From: JAWKIW01 sp046331175
Lineage (GTDB): Bacteria > Actinomycetota > Acidimicrobiia > Acidimicrobiales > Acidimicrobilacustridaceae
Reading direction: 5' to 3'
Assembly (NCBI GenBank): GCA_046331175.1
Contig: JAXLRI010000007.1
Span: 62,001 to 126,000 of the forward strand
DNA: 64,000 nucleotides
Position numbers and translations under genes: made by a program
The notes under the pieces: generated by a model
What the model saw: the letters and a program-made list of their open reading frames with translations, nothing else
Database searches by the model: none
Told to the model about the DNA's origin: nothing
In this document: positions 19,858 through 28,538 of the stretch, in pieces
Numbering within the stretch: position 1 is the first letter of the stretch
Layout of the letters: the number at the start of each line of letters is the position of its first letter

Positions 19858-20676
19858 ATGGAGCTCAAGGTCGTCCGCTACGAGGTCGCCGACCGCGTGG
19901 CCACCATCACCCTCGACCGCCCGCAGCGGCTCAACGCCTGGACCGGCCGCATGCACGCCGAGTACCGGTGGTCGGTCGCGCGGGCCGAGGAGGACGACGA
20001 GGTGCGGGTCCTCGTCGTCACCGGGGCCGGGCGCGGGTTCTGCGCTGGCGCCGACAGCGGCGCCCTCGAGGGCCACGTCGCCAAGGGCGGCTACGACCCC
20101 GGCACCCGCGACGACGAGCTGGCCACGCCCGGCTACGGCGTGCGCGAGGCCTACGACCACGACTTCAGCTTCCACTTCGGCCTGACCAAGCCCGTCATCG
20201 CCGCCATCAACGGACCGGCGGCGGGCGTCGGCCTCGTGCTGGCCTGCTACTGCGACCTGCGCTTCGCCGCCGCCGGGGCCAAGCTCACCACCGCGCACGG
20301 CCGGCTCAACCTGCCGGCCGAGTACGGCCTGAGCTGGCTGCTCCCGCGCATCATCGGTCTGGGTCGCGCCAACGACCTGCTGCTCTCGAGCCGGGTGGTG
20401 CTGGCCGAGGAGGCCGAGCGGCTGGGCCTGGTGAACCGGGTGCTGCCCGCCGACGAGCTGCTGCCCGCCACCCGCGCGTACGCCGCCGACCTGGCCCACG
20501 GCGTCGCCCGCCGCTCGCTCGCCGAGACCAAGCGGCAGGTCTACGCCGATTGGGATCGCGACGTGGGCACGTCGGTCGAGGAGTCCAAGGTGCTGCTCGA
20601 CGAGATGATGCGCGAGCCCGACTTCGCCGAGGGCGTGGCCGCCCTCACCGAGAAGCGCCCGCCCCGCTTCGCCTGA
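19858..20676 (+). CDS. enoyl-CoA hydratase/isomerase family protein
   Basis: The 272-residue crotonase-fold protein contains the oxyanion-hole segments GRGFCAGADSG near residue 62 and INGPAAGVG near 117. A glutamate in LPAEYGLSWLLPR near residue 155 is where the hydratase catalytic Glu is expected. The C-terminal helices are complete. It could be a hydratase, isomerase or another crotonase; the substrate is not predictable. It is divergent from the phosphoesterase and followed by an ArsR gene with its own operator. Confidence 0.88.
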   Translation: MELKVVRYEVADRVATITLDRPQRLNAWTGRMHAEYRWSVARAEEDDEVRVLVVTGAGRGFCAGADSGALEGHVAKGGYDPGTRDDELATPGYGVREAYDHDFSFHFGLTKPVIAAINGPAAGVGLVLACYCDLRFAAAGAKLTTAHGRLNLPAEYGLSWLLPRIIGLGRANDLLLSSRVVLAEEAERLGLVNRVLPADELLPATRAYAADLAHGVARRSLAETKRQVYADWDRDVGTSVEESKVLLDEMMREPDFAEGVAALTEKRPPRFA

Positions 20677-20719
20677 TCCGGCGGGTGGGACCGGCGGCTC
20701 GCCGCCCTGCGCACCACTT

Positions 20720-20735
20720 GACAAGATTTCTTGTC
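20720..20735. promoter_or_regulatory. ArsR operator overlapping a -35 element
   Basis: GACAAGA-TT-TCTTGTC is a perfect 7+7 bp palindrome, and TTGACA (20718-20723), a consensus -35 box, overlaps its left arm. It lies 18 bases upstream of the ArsR-type gene, so autorepression is likely. Confidence 0.7.
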
Positions 20736-20752
20736 CATGATGACCTGGCGAG

Positions 20753-21412
20753 GTGCTCGACCTCGACGTCATCGACGCCCCCGACGCCGCCGTCGCCGCC
20801 CTCGACCCGGTGCGGGCCCGGATCCTCCAGGTGCTGGCCGAGCCCGGATCGGCCACGACGGTGGCCGCCGTGCTGGGCCTGAGCCGGCAGAAGGTCAACT
20901 ACCACCTACGCACCCTCGAGGACCACGGGCTCGTCGAGCTGGTCGAGGAGCGCCCTCGCCGCGGCTTCACCGAGCGCATCGTGCAGGCGACCGCCCGCAG
21001 CTACCTCGTCGGGCCCGACACCCTCGGCGAGGTCGCCCCCGATCCCACCGCGGTCGACCGCCTGTCGAGCCGCTACCTCATCGCCCTGGCCGCCCGCCTG
21101 GTCCGCGAGGTGTCCGGCCTGGCCCGCGGCGCCGAGCGGGCAGGCAAGCGCCTGCCCCTACTGGCCCTCGACACCGAGATCCGCTTCGCCTCAGCGGCCG
21201 ACCGGGCCGCCTTCACCGACGAGCTGGCCACCATCGTCACCGACCTCGTCGCCCGCCACCACGACGAGCGGGCGCCGGGCGGCCGCTGGCACCGGCTCGT
21301 CGTCGCCGCCCACCCGATCCCACCGCCCGGGTCGTCGAGGGAGCCGGCCACCGAGCCGGCCACCGAGCCGACCACCGATCCCAGCCCACCACCAGAGGGA
21401 GCCGAACCATGA
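20753..21412 (+). CDS. ArsR-family winged-helix regulator
   Basis: The 219-residue regulator has a winged helix in its first 70 residues (VRARILQVLAEPGSATTVAAVLG, then LSRQKVNYHLRTLEDHGLVE as the recognition helix region). No metal-binding CVC motif is present, so it is of the non-metal class. The C-terminal half is helical, ending in a Pro/Thr-rich stretch. The GTG at 20753 puts the start just upstream of the HTH. Its stop overlaps the next gene's start (ATGA), giving the classic ArsR-AHSA1 pair. The palindrome at 20720 is its probable operator. Confidence 0.88.
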   Translation: MLDLDVIDAPDAAVAALDPVRARILQVLAEPGSATTVAAVLGLSRQKVNYHLRTLEDHGLVELVEERPRRGFTERIVQATARSYLVGPDTLGEVAPDPTAVDRLSSRYLIALAARLVREVSGLARGAERAGKRLPLLALDTEIRFASAADRAAFTDELATIVTDLVARHHDERAPGGRWHRLVVAAHPIPPPGSSREPATEPATEPTTDPSPPPEGAEP

Positions 21413-22224
21413 CCGACCCGCAGCCCGACGAGCAGCCCGACGAGCAGCCGGCGGCGTCCCGGACGCTGGAGCTCGAGGTCGAGGTCGTCGGCACGCCCGA
21501 AGAGGTGTGGCAGGCCATCGCCACCGGCCCGGGCATCAGCTCGTGGTACGTGCCCCACGACGTGGAGGAGCGCGAGGGCGGCCACGCGGTCGCGTCGTTC
21601 GGCGACGCCCCCGAGATGCAGATCTCCGGTCGGGTCGCCGCCTGGGACCCGCCCCGCCGCATCGTGTTCGACGGCGGCGAGGGCGTCGGCGGGCTGGCCT
21701 TCGAGTGGCTGGTGGAGGCGCGCGACCAGGGCACGTGCGTCGTGCGGCTGCTCAACAGCGGCTTCGGCGAGGGCGAGCCGTGGGACGACCAGTACGACGC
21801 GATGGAGAACGGCTGGCGGATCTTCCTCCTCAACCTCCAGCTGCACTGCCGCCACTTCCCCGGTCGCCCCGCCACCTCGATGCAACCGATGACGATGTGG
21901 CCGCTCGACCGGGAACCGGCCTGGCAGCGGCTGACCGATCGACTGGGCCTGCCGTCGGAACCGGTCGTCGGCGACGAGGTGCGCGCCACCGCCGGCGACG
22001 GCCTCGGCTACGCCGGCACCGTGGCCGCGGTCGGCCCCACCTGGATGGCCCTGCTCACCAGCGAGCCGGCCCCGGGCACCGCTTTCATCGCCGCCGAGCA
22101 CGGCGGCGGCGCGTGCGGCGTGTCGGTGTGGGGCTACCTCTACGGCGACGACGCCGCGGCCATCGTCGAGCGGGACAAGCCGCGCTGGCAGGCGTGGCTG
22201 GCCGACCAGGCCGAGTCGACCTGA
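21409..22224 (+). CDS. SRPBCC/AHSA1-like protein
   Basis: The first 150 of 271 residues form an AHSA1-type START-like domain (LELEVEVVGTPEEVWQAIATG and the WDPPRRIVF strand), a hydrophobic-cavity fold. A second region of about 110 residues has a duplicated or unrelated C-terminal fold. ATG 21409 overlaps the ArsR stop by four bases, so the two are translationally coupled. Such pairs are often repressed by their ArsR partner; the ligand is unknown. Confidence 0.85.
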   Translation: MTDPQPDEQPDEQPAASRTLELEVEVVGTPEEVWQAIATGPGISSWYVPHDVEEREGGHAVASFGDAPEMQISGRVAAWDPPRRIVFDGGEGVGGLAFEWLVEARDQGTCVVRLLNSGFGEGEPWDDQYDAMENGWRIFLLNLQLHCRHFPGRPATSMQPMTMWPLDREPAWQRLTDRLGLPSEPVVGDEVRATAGDGLGYAGTVAAVGPTWMALLTSEPAPGTAFIAAEHGGGACGVSVWGYLYGDDAAAIVERDKPRWQAWLADQAEST

Positions 22225-22244
22225 GCGCCTGGCGGGGCCGACCG

Positions 22245-23444
22245 TCAGGCCACGGCGCCGGCGTCGTGCAGGGCGGCGATCTCGTCGTCGCCGTAGCCGG
22301 CCTCGCGCAGGACGGCGTCGGTGTGCTCGCCGAGCGCCGGGGCCGGCCGCGGTGGTGGCACCTGCTCGTGGTGGAAGTGCACGGGTGAGGCCACCGCCTG
22401 GTGCGCCGGCGCCACCGGCCCCTCGGGGACCTCGACGAAGGCACCGGCGGCCCGGGCCTGCGGATCGCTCAGCACGTCGGCGGGCGTGTTCACCGGCGCC
22501 CACCACACGTCCTCGTCGTCGAAGCGGGCCGTGAGCTCGTCGCGGTCGTAGCGTGCGAACTCGGCGTCGAGCTCGGCCACCACCACCTCGCCGTTCTTGC
22601 GGCGGCCCCGGGCGGTGGCGAAGCGCTCGTCGTCGAGCAGGTCGGTGCGGCCCAGCGCCCGGCACAGGTTCGGGAAGTGGCGGTCGGACTCGACCCCGAT
22701 GAGCCAGAACCACGCGCCGTCGCCGGCGCGGTAGCAGTTGACCATCGGGTTCATCTCCTGGGTCCGCGGCACCGCGGGGACCAGCTTGCCGAAGCGGGCC
22801 TGGATGCCCAGGTCCCACCCGAGGCAGTAGATGCCGGTGCGCAGCAGCGACGTCTCCACCAGCCCGCCGCGCCCGGTGCGCGTGCGCTCGAGCAGCGCGG
22901 CGAGGATGCCGGCCACCGTGGTGATGCCGGTGACGTGGTCGCCGAAGCCGCCGCGGATGGCGGGCGGCGCCTCGCCGGGCGGCGCCAGCAGCGACGCCAC
23001 GCCGCTGCGCGCCCAGAACCCGCCCACGTCGTAGCCGGCCCGCCCGGCGTCGGGCCCGTCGAGGCCGTAGCCGGTGACGCTGGCGTACACGAGGTGCGGG
23101 TGGCGCTCGCCGACCTCGTCGTAGGCCAGGCCGAGGCGGGCGATGGCGTCGGGCCGCAGGTTCGTGACGAAGACGTCGGCGCCCGCCAGCAACCGGTGCA
23201 GCACGTCGCGCCCCGCGTCGGACTGCAGGTCGACGACGACGGACCGCTTGCCGCGGTTGTCGAGGTCGAACGGCGGCGACTCGGGTTGGCCGTGGCCGGT
23301 GATGAGGTTGAACACGCGGCGCATGGGATCGCCCGCCGGCGCCTCGACCTTGACGACGTCGGCCCCCCAGTCGGCGAGCACCCCCGCCGCCGACGGCCCG
23401 GCCACCCAGATCCCCAGCTCGACGACGCGCACGTTCTCCAGCAC
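22245..23444 (-). CDS. CaiB/BaiF-type CoA transferase (family III)
   Basis: The 399-residue protein is a class III CoA-transferase: the N-terminal Rossmann part (VVELGIWVAGPSAAGVLADWGADVVKVEAP) is followed by DLDNRGKRSVVVDLQ and, at about residue 165, the segment around the usual catalytic Asp (GGFGDHVTGI). Members transfer CoA between carboxylates or racemise 2-methylacyl-CoAs. The start is GTG 23444. The gene stands alone, converging on the AHSA1 gene and divergent from the UbiB-type gene. The actual acid pair is unknown. Confidence 0.9.
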   Translation of the reverse strand: MLENVRVVELGIWVAGPSAAGVLADWGADVVKVEAPAGDPMRRVFNLITGHGQPESPPFDLDNRGKRSVVVDLQSDAGRDVLHRLLAGADVFVTNLRPDAIARLGLAYDEVGERHPHLVYASVTGYGLDGPDAGRAGYDVGGFWARSGVASLLAPPGEAPPAIRGGFGDHVTGITTVAGILAALLERTRTGRGGLVETSLLRTGIYCLGWDLGIQARFGKLVPAVPRTQEMNPMVNCYRAGDGAWFWLIGVESDRHFPNLCRALGRTDLLDDERFATARGRRKNGEVVVAELDAEFARYDRDELTARFDDEDVWWAPVNTPADVLSDPQARAAGAFVEVPEGPVAPAHQAVASPVHFHHEQVPPPRPAPALGEHTDAVLREAGYGDDEIAALHDAGAVA

Positions 23445-23542
23445 GGCCGCAGGCTACCGGCGCGGCGCTGGGGGGACCCGAGGTGGATCCCGCCGGTCCG
23501 GCAGGCCCCGGACGGGGCCGGGTCCCTAGACTCCCCGGCGAC

Positions 23543-25201
23543 ATGGCTGACGCGCTGGCAACCCACGACCCATCCCCCGCGGCGACGCCCGACGGGCCCG
23601 CCGACCTGGCCATCGGGTCCTTCAGCGACACGCCGCCGTGGATCGTCGACCCCGCCGCGATGAGCTGGCGGGCGCCGGTCGCCGCCGTGCGCTGGCGCAG
23701 CCGCCGCCAGGTCCCCGAGATGATCCGGCCTCGCCGGTTCCCCAAGGGCACGCGGGTCTTCACCGTCACCCGCCGCCTGGGCACGGCCGTCGGCCTGTGG
23801 GCGCTCGGGGCCCGCCGCCAGGGCGGCTCGGCGTCCAAGGCCGACCTGTCCCGCCGCCTCCGGGTCGCCGCCGAGCACCTCGGCCCCACCTACATCAAGC
23901 TGGCCCAGATCATCAGCTCGGGCGAGGGCCTCTTCCCCGAGGAGCTGGTCACCGAGTGCCAGAAGTGCCGCGACCAGGTGCCGGCCGAGTCGTTCGACCA
24001 CGTGCGGCGCGTCGTCGAGGAGGACCTCGGCCGCCGGCTCGAGGACGTCTTCGCCTCGTTCGACCGCGAGCCCATCGCCGCCGCGTCCATCGCCCAGGTG
24101 CACGGAGCCGTGCTCCGCACCGGCGAGCGGGTCGTCGTGAAGGTCCAGCGGCCCACCGTCGCCACCCTCGTGCACGCCGACATCGAGGTCATGGCGTGGC
24201 TGGCGCCGTTCCTCGTCGGCCGCATCCCCATCGCCGCCCTGGCCAACCCGCCGGCGCTGGTCGAGCTGTTCGCCGAGACCATCTCCGAAGAGCTCGACTT
24301 CCGGCTCGAGGCCCAGAACATGCTCGACATCGCCCACGCCTTCGCCGACCTGGGTGTGCGCAGCTACGTGATCCCCCGCCCCCACCCCCACCTCGTCACG
24401 CCACGGGTCCTCGTGATGGAGCGCCTCGACGGCTTCGCCTTCTACGACGTGGCCGGCATCAAGGAGGCCGGCGTCGACACCGAGCAGGTCGTGCGCAACG
24501 GGATGGTCGGGTTCATGGAGGGGTGCATGATCCACGGCATCTTCCACGGCGACCTCCACGGCGGGAACCTGCTCGTGATGGCCGACGGCCGCACCGCGCT
24601 GCTCGACTTCGGCATCACCGGGCGCATGGACGAGAAGAAGCGCCAGGCGTTCCTGCGGATGCTGGTGGGCGCCTCGATGAACGACGTGCGCTCGCAGGTC
24701 GAGGCCTTCCGCGACCTGGGCGCCCTGCCCGACGACGTCGACATCGACGCCATGATCCGCGACCTCAACCTCGACGGGCCGCCGGTCGATCCCACCAAGC
24801 TCTCCCAGGAGGAGATGCTCCACGAGATCCAGACGGCGGTGAAGGGCCTGCTCGGCTACGGCGCCCGCATGCCCAAGGAGCTCATGCTCTTCATCAAGAA
24901 CATGGTGTTCCTCGACGGCGCCATCGCCTCGCTGGCCCCCGACCTCGACATCTTCTCCGAGATCGCCAACATCTCGATCTACTTCGCCGAGCGCCACGGT
25001 GAGCGCATCGCCGCCGAGATCGGCCTCGACGCCGAGGCCTGGGACATGGACCTCACCGGCGTGAAGGCCGGGTTCGGCGTCGACCCCGGTGAGGTGTCGA
25101 CCCTCACCTACCGCGACCTGCAGGAGCGCCGGGCCGTCATCCGCGACCGCTTCCAGGGCGGCGAGGCCCGCCGGCGACGTCGGCGGGGTCGGCACCGCTG
25201 A
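23543..25201 (+). CDS. ABC1/UbiB-family atypical kinase
   Basis: The 552-residue protein has the UbiB signature order: a KLAQIISS motif (the KxGQ variant), FDHVRRVVEEDLGR, the Ala-rich nucleotide loop AAASIAQVHGAVL, the VVVKVQRP lysine strand, then HGDLHGGNLLV and LLDFGITG. UbiB proteins support quinone biosynthesis or lipid handling at the membrane through ATPase activity. No convincing C-terminal transmembrane hairpin is visible; the end is Arg-rich. ATG 23543 is the only good in-frame start near the conserved region. nucS follows 43 bases downstream. Confidence 0.88.
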   Translation: MADALATHDPSPAATPDGPADLAIGSFSDTPPWIVDPAAMSWRAPVAAVRWRSRRQVPEMIRPRRFPKGTRVFTVTRRLGTAVGLWALGARRQGGSASKADLSRRLRVAAEHLGPTYIKLAQIISSGEGLFPEELVTECQKCRDQVPAESFDHVRRVVEEDLGRRLEDVFASFDREPIAAASIAQVHGAVLRTGERVVVKVQRPTVATLVHADIEVMAWLAPFLVGRIPIAALANPPALVELFAETISEELDFRLEAQNMLDIAHAFADLGVRSYVIPRPHPHLVTPRVLVMERLDGFAFYDVAGIKEAGVDTEQVVRNGMVGFMEGCMIHGIFHGDLHGGNLLVMADGRTALLDFGITGRMDEKKRQAFLRMLVGASMNDVRSQVEAFRDLGALPDDVDIDAMIRDLNLDGPPVDPTKLSQEEMLHEIQTAVKGLLGYGARMPKELMLFIKNMVFLDGAIASLAPDLDIFSEIANISIYFAERHGERIAAEIGLDAEAWDMDLTGVKAGFGVDPGEVSTLTYRDLQERRAVIRDRFQGGEARRRRRRGRHR

Positions 25202-25244
25202 GGCCCGACCGGGCCCTCCTGCGCCGTTCGCTATCGTCGCCGCC

Positions 25245-25904
25245 GTGCGCCTGGTGATCGCCCGCTGCTCGGTCGACTACGACGGTCGGCTGTCGGCCCA
25301 CCTCCCGCTGGCCCCCCGCCTGATCATGGTGAAGGCCGACGGCTGCGTCGCCATCCACGCCGACGGCGGCGCCTACAAGCCGCTCAACTGGATGAACGCG
25401 CCGAACACCCTCACCGAGGAGCCCGGACGCTGGGTGGTGCGCAACCCCAAGGGCGAGACCCTCACCATCACCCTCGACGAGGTGCTGGCCGACACCAGCC
25501 ACGAGCTCGGCGTCGACCCGGGCCTGCGCAAGGACGGCGTGGAGGCGCACCTGCAGGAGCTGCTGGCGGCCAACCCCGACCACATCGAGGAGGGCATGGT
25601 GCTGGTGCGCCGCGAGCACGCCACGCCCATCGGCCCGGTCGACCTGCTCTGCCGCGACGCCGACGGCGGCGCGGTGGCCATCGAGGTGAAGCGGCGCGGC
25701 GAGATCGACGGCGTCGAGCAGCTGGCCCGCTACCTCGAGTACCTCGAGCTCGATCCGTCGCTGCGCCCGGTGCGGGGCATGTTCGTCGCCCAGGTGATCA
25801 AGCCCCAGGCCCGCGTCCTCGCCGAGACGCGCGGCATCGGCTGGCGCGAGGTCGACTACGACACCCTGCGAGGCATCGAGTCCGACGAGCTGCGGCTGTT
25901 CTGA
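25245..25904 (+). CDS. nucS: mismatch-specific endonuclease NucS/EndoMS
   Basis: The 219-residue protein matches NucS: the N-terminal DNA-binding domain starts VRLVIARCSVDYDGRL, and the C-terminal nuclease has the acidic/Lys site GPVDLLCRD and VAIEVKRRGEIDGVEQLARYLEYLE, with Asp, Glu and Lys in RecB-like order. It cuts both strands at G-T and similar mismatches and replaces MutS/MutL in most actinobacteria. The last residues, ESDELRLF, resemble a beta-clamp binding peptide. The GTG at 25245 starts exactly at the family N-terminus. Confidence 0.95.
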   Translation: MRLVIARCSVDYDGRLSAHLPLAPRLIMVKADGCVAIHADGGAYKPLNWMNAPNTLTEEPGRWVVRNPKGETLTITLDEVLADTSHELGVDPGLRKDGVEAHLQELLAANPDHIEEGMVLVRREHATPIGPVDLLCRDADGGAVAIEVKRRGEIDGVEQLARYLEYLELDPSLRPVRGMFVAQVIKPQARVLAETRGIGWREVDYDTLRGIESDELRLF

Positions 25905-25932
25905 GGCGACGAGCGGCCGGCACCGCCGGCGC

Positions 25933-26514
25933 TCAGCCGGGCACCCGGGTGATGCGGGTGATCAGGTCGTCGACGAAGGCGGCGCTCACCGGCCGACCCA
26001 GCACCACGCGGCGGTGCACCAGCGGTCCGACCAGGTAGGGCACGGCGTCGTCGGGGTCGAGCCCGGGGTCGATGGACCCGTCGGCGATCCCGCGCGCCAC
26101 GACGTCGCGCAGGGCCCCGATGCGACGACCCATGATCTCGGCCCGCAGCGCGCTGACCTGCGGGCTGACCTCGCCGCGCGAGAGCAGCGACACGAACAGC
26201 GCCCCGTCGGTGTCGGCCAGCACGCCGTCGACCACCGCCAGCAGCATCGCCCGCAGGTCGCCCACCGGATCGCCGGGCAGGTCGACCGGGGCCACCTGGA
26301 GCCGGTGCTCGATGGCATCGGCGAGGAGGTCGTCGATGCGCGGCCAGTGGCGGTAGACGGTGGCCCGACCGACACCGGCCTCGCGGGCGACCGCCGAGTG
26401 GGTCACCCCGGCCAGGCCCTGCGCCTCCAGCACCCGGACCACCGCCGCCAGGACCCGGTCGCGGGTGGCGACGACCCGCGGGTCGAGGTGGTCGCCGGCG
26501 GCGGCATCGGACAT
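25933..26514 (-). CDS. TetR-family regulator
   Basis: The 193-residue protein has an N-terminal TetR HTH (TRDRVLAAVVRVLEAQGLAGVTHSAVAREAG with recognition helix VGRATVYRHWP) and a helical ligand domain. Its promoter region holds a 29-bp near-perfect palindrome, shared with the divergent membrane-protein gene at 26612, so it likely represses both. The ligand is unknown. The frame extends upstream but that part is antisense to the neighbour. It converges on nucS, 28 bases apart. Confidence 0.9.
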   Translation of the reverse strand: MSDAAAGDHLDPRVVATRDRVLAAVVRVLEAQGLAGVTHSAVAREAGVGRATVYRHWPRIDDLLADAIEHRLQVAPVDLPGDPVGDLRAMLLAVVDGVLADTDGALFVSLLSRGEVSPQVSALRAEIMGRRIGALRDVVARGIADGSIDPGLDPDDAVPYLVGPLVHRRVVLGRPVSAAFVDDLITRITRVPG

Positions 26515-26531
26515 GGCGGGAACGTACCAGC

Positions 26532-26560
26532 AATTTCTGATACAACTTGTCTCAGAAATT
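26532..26560. promoter_or_regulatory. 29-bp TetR operator
   Basis: Two 14-base arms around C26546 (AATTTCTGATACAA and TTGTCTCAGAAATT) match as an inverted repeat at 13 of 14 positions. The site is AT-rich, midway between the divergent TetR and membrane-protein starts, as for an operator covering both promoters. Confidence 0.8.
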
Positions 26561-26611
26561 CGCCTGGCTGGGAGACCCGTCGTGTCTCCGAGCGTCCTGG
26601 GGGAGGGCCCG

Positions 26612-27862
26612 ATGACCAGCACCACGACCACGCGCCCAGATGGGGGCGCGGCACCGGCCGCACCGCCGGCACCGAGAGCCGAGGCGCCGCCCCGTCCGCG
26701 GCCCGCCCCGGCGATCCTCGTCACCGCGGCGGCGCTGTCGCTGGCCGCCGGCGGCATCCACCTGGCGATGGTGCCGCCCCACGCCGCCGAGAGCGCGGTC
26801 CTGGCCGTCGGGTTCGGGCTGTCGGGCTGGTTCCAGCTCGGCACCGGGCTGGCCATGCCGTGGTGGCCCCGGCGACCGCTGTTCGGCACGGTGGCCGTCG
26901 CCAACGCCGCCTTCGTCGTCGTGTGGGCGATCAGCCGCACGGTCGGCCTGCCGGTCGGCGAGCACGCCGGCCAGGCCGAGGCCGCCACCTTCGTCGACCA
27001 GGCCACCGTCGTGCTCGAGGTGGCCCTGGTGGCGCTGGCCGCCGCGCTCGTGGCCCGCCCGGCGCTCGGCCGGTCCTGGCGGACGGGCACGGCGGTGATC
27101 GTGACCGCGCCGGCGGTGGCCGCGCTCGTGCTCGCCACCGCCGCCATCGCCTCGCCGTCGGCCTCGAGCCACACCCACGGCGATGCGGCCTCGGGCCACG
27201 CCCACGACCACGCCTCGGGCGCCGCCGGCGACGCCTGGGTGCCGGTCGACGTCGCCACCCAGCGCACGCTCTCCGACCAGCTCGCCCAGGCCCGAGCGGC
27301 GACGATGCGCTACCCGACCGTCGCCGACCTCAAGGCCGCCGGCGGCAAGCGCCTGAGCGTGTTCACGCCCTACAACGGCGCCCACCACACGATCCCGGTC
27401 CCGGGCGTCCCGGTCCCCGAGGGCGGCTTCGACCTCAAGGCGATCATGGGCAACGTCAGCGGCTTCGACCCCGCCAACCCGCCGATCGCCCTGTACTCGT
27501 CGACCGAGGACACCGCGGTCGTGGTCGGGGTCATGTACGTCGTGTTCAGCGACGCCGAGCCCGAGGGCTTCGCCGGACCGAACGACCACTGGCACCGCCA
27601 CCAGGGCGTGTGCGCCCGGGTGGCGCCGGGCGGTGGCCTCGACATCCTGCTGCCGATCTCCCAGGACACCACCAAGGAGCAGTGCGACGCCGTCGGCGGC
27701 AACCACCTCCCGGTGACGCCGTGGATGCTCCACGTGTGGACGGCGCCGGGCTGGGAGAGCACCGCAGGGGTGTTCTCGCACGAGAACCCGCGCCTCACCT
27801 GCGCCGACGGGCGCGCGCTCGCCGCCGAGGACTTCGTCAACGGCTGCCGCGGACTCGCCTGA
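26612..27862 (+). CDS. membrane protein with His-rich loop and soluble C-terminal domain
   Basis: The 416-residue protein has a Pro-rich N-terminus, four hydrophobic helices (about residues 35-180) and then a His/Asp-rich loop (SHTHGDAASGHAHDHAS) typical of metal-binding segments. The last 220 residues form a soluble domain with several His/Trp motifs (NDHWHRHQGVCAR, TPWMLHVWT, FSHENPRLTC), probably outside the membrane. I do not recognise the domain. GGGGGAGGG precedes ATG 26612; an in-frame GTG at 26582 would add ten residues. The shared operator links its expression to the TetR gene. Confidence 0.78.
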   Translation: MTSTTTTRPDGGAAPAAPPAPRAEAPPRPRPAPAILVTAAALSLAAGGIHLAMVPPHAAESAVLAVGFGLSGWFQLGTGLAMPWWPRRPLFGTVAVANAAFVVVWAISRTVGLPVGEHAGQAEAATFVDQATVVLEVALVALAAALVARPALGRSWRTGTAVIVTAPAVAALVLATAAIASPSASSHTHGDAASGHAHDHASGAAGDAWVPVDVATQRTLSDQLAQARAATMRYPTVADLKAAGGKRLSVFTPYNGAHHTIPVPGVPVPEGGFDLKAIMGNVSGFDPANPPIALYSSTEDTAVVVGVMYVVFSDAEPEGFAGPNDHWHRHQGVCARVAPGGGLDILLPISQDTTKEQCDAVGGNHLPVTPWMLHVWTAPGWESTAGVFSHENPRLTCADGRALAAEDFVNGCRGLA

Positions 27863-27880
27863 CGCCGCGCACGCCACGAC

Positions 27881-27931
27881 GACGTCCGAGGGGCCGACGA
27901 GCGAGGAGCCGACGTCCGAGGGGCCGACGAG
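27881..27931. repeat. 21-bp direct repeat pair
   Basis: GACGTCCGAGGGGCCGACGAG occurs at 27881-27901 and again at 27911-27931, separated by nine bases, in the gap upstream of the gene at 27979. No function is evident. Confidence 0.65.
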
Positions 27932-27978
27932 GGGGCTGCCGCCGCGCGAGCATCGGGTGACCGTCCAGGAGGACGCCG

Positions 27979-28434
27979 ATGCCGTCATCAGCCCCCGCCA
28001 CCTACCCGTACACCTTCACCGCGGTCTGGGACGCCCTCCAGCGGGTCCTCCCCCACCTCGGCTTCCAGGTGGTGGCCGCCGACCCGGCCACCGGCGTGCT
28101 CCAGCTGCGCGGCGGTTCGGGGTCGGTCATGAGCCTCGGCGAGAACCTCACCGTGAAGGCCGGTGCCCCCGACGCCTTCCACACGGTGGTGCAGGTCGAG
28201 TCGGGCATCCGCCTCGGCATCGCCACCTACGCCCGCACGAACAGCAACTTCGACACCATCCTGCGCACGCTCGGCGGCTACCTCGACCAGCACTACCTGG
28301 CCCACCGCGCCCCCGACGCCCCGCCGGTGCCACTGCCGCCGCCCCCCGCTCCGCCTCCTCCGGCCCAGCAACCACCGTCTGCACAGCAGCCCCCGGCTGC
28401 CCCACCGCCGCCCGCCGGGGGCGCCCAGCAGTAG
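27979..28434 (+). CDS. hypothetical protein with proline-rich tail
   Basis: The 151-residue product has a compact N-terminal alpha/beta region of about 105 residues (YTFTAVWDALQRVLPHLGFQVVAADP, several beta strands, a C-terminal helix) and a tail of Pro, Ala and Gln. AGGAGG precedes ATG 27979 at good spacing, supporting the start. I do not recognise the fold family. The protein is probably cytoplasmic: no signal or membrane segment is seen. Confidence 0.7.
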   Translation: MPSSAPATYPYTFTAVWDALQRVLPHLGFQVVAADPATGVLQLRGGSGSVMSLGENLTVKAGAPDAFHTVVQVESGIRLGIATYARTNSNFDTILRTLGGYLDQHYLAHRAPDAPPVPLPPPPAPPPPAQQPPSAQQPPAAPPPPAGGAQQ

Positions 28435-28440
28435 CGGACC

Positions 28441-28502
28441 GAGCAACCGGCCCGGGCGAGGGTGAGCAACCGATCCCAGCCGCGGTTGAGCAACGATTGC
28501 TC
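28441..28502. promoter_or_regulatory. three GAGCAAC repeats, last one palindromic
   Basis: GAGCAAC occurs at 28441, 28464 and 28488 (spacing 23 and 24 bases, about two helical turns). The last copy forms GAGCAA-CGA-TTGCTC (28488-28502). The set lies directly upstream of the gene at 28539 and looks like a multi-site regulator binding region. Confidence 0.55.
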
Positions 28503-28538
28503 TGCCCCGACCCCGGCCCTCGGTGGTCTCCTGGCGAC

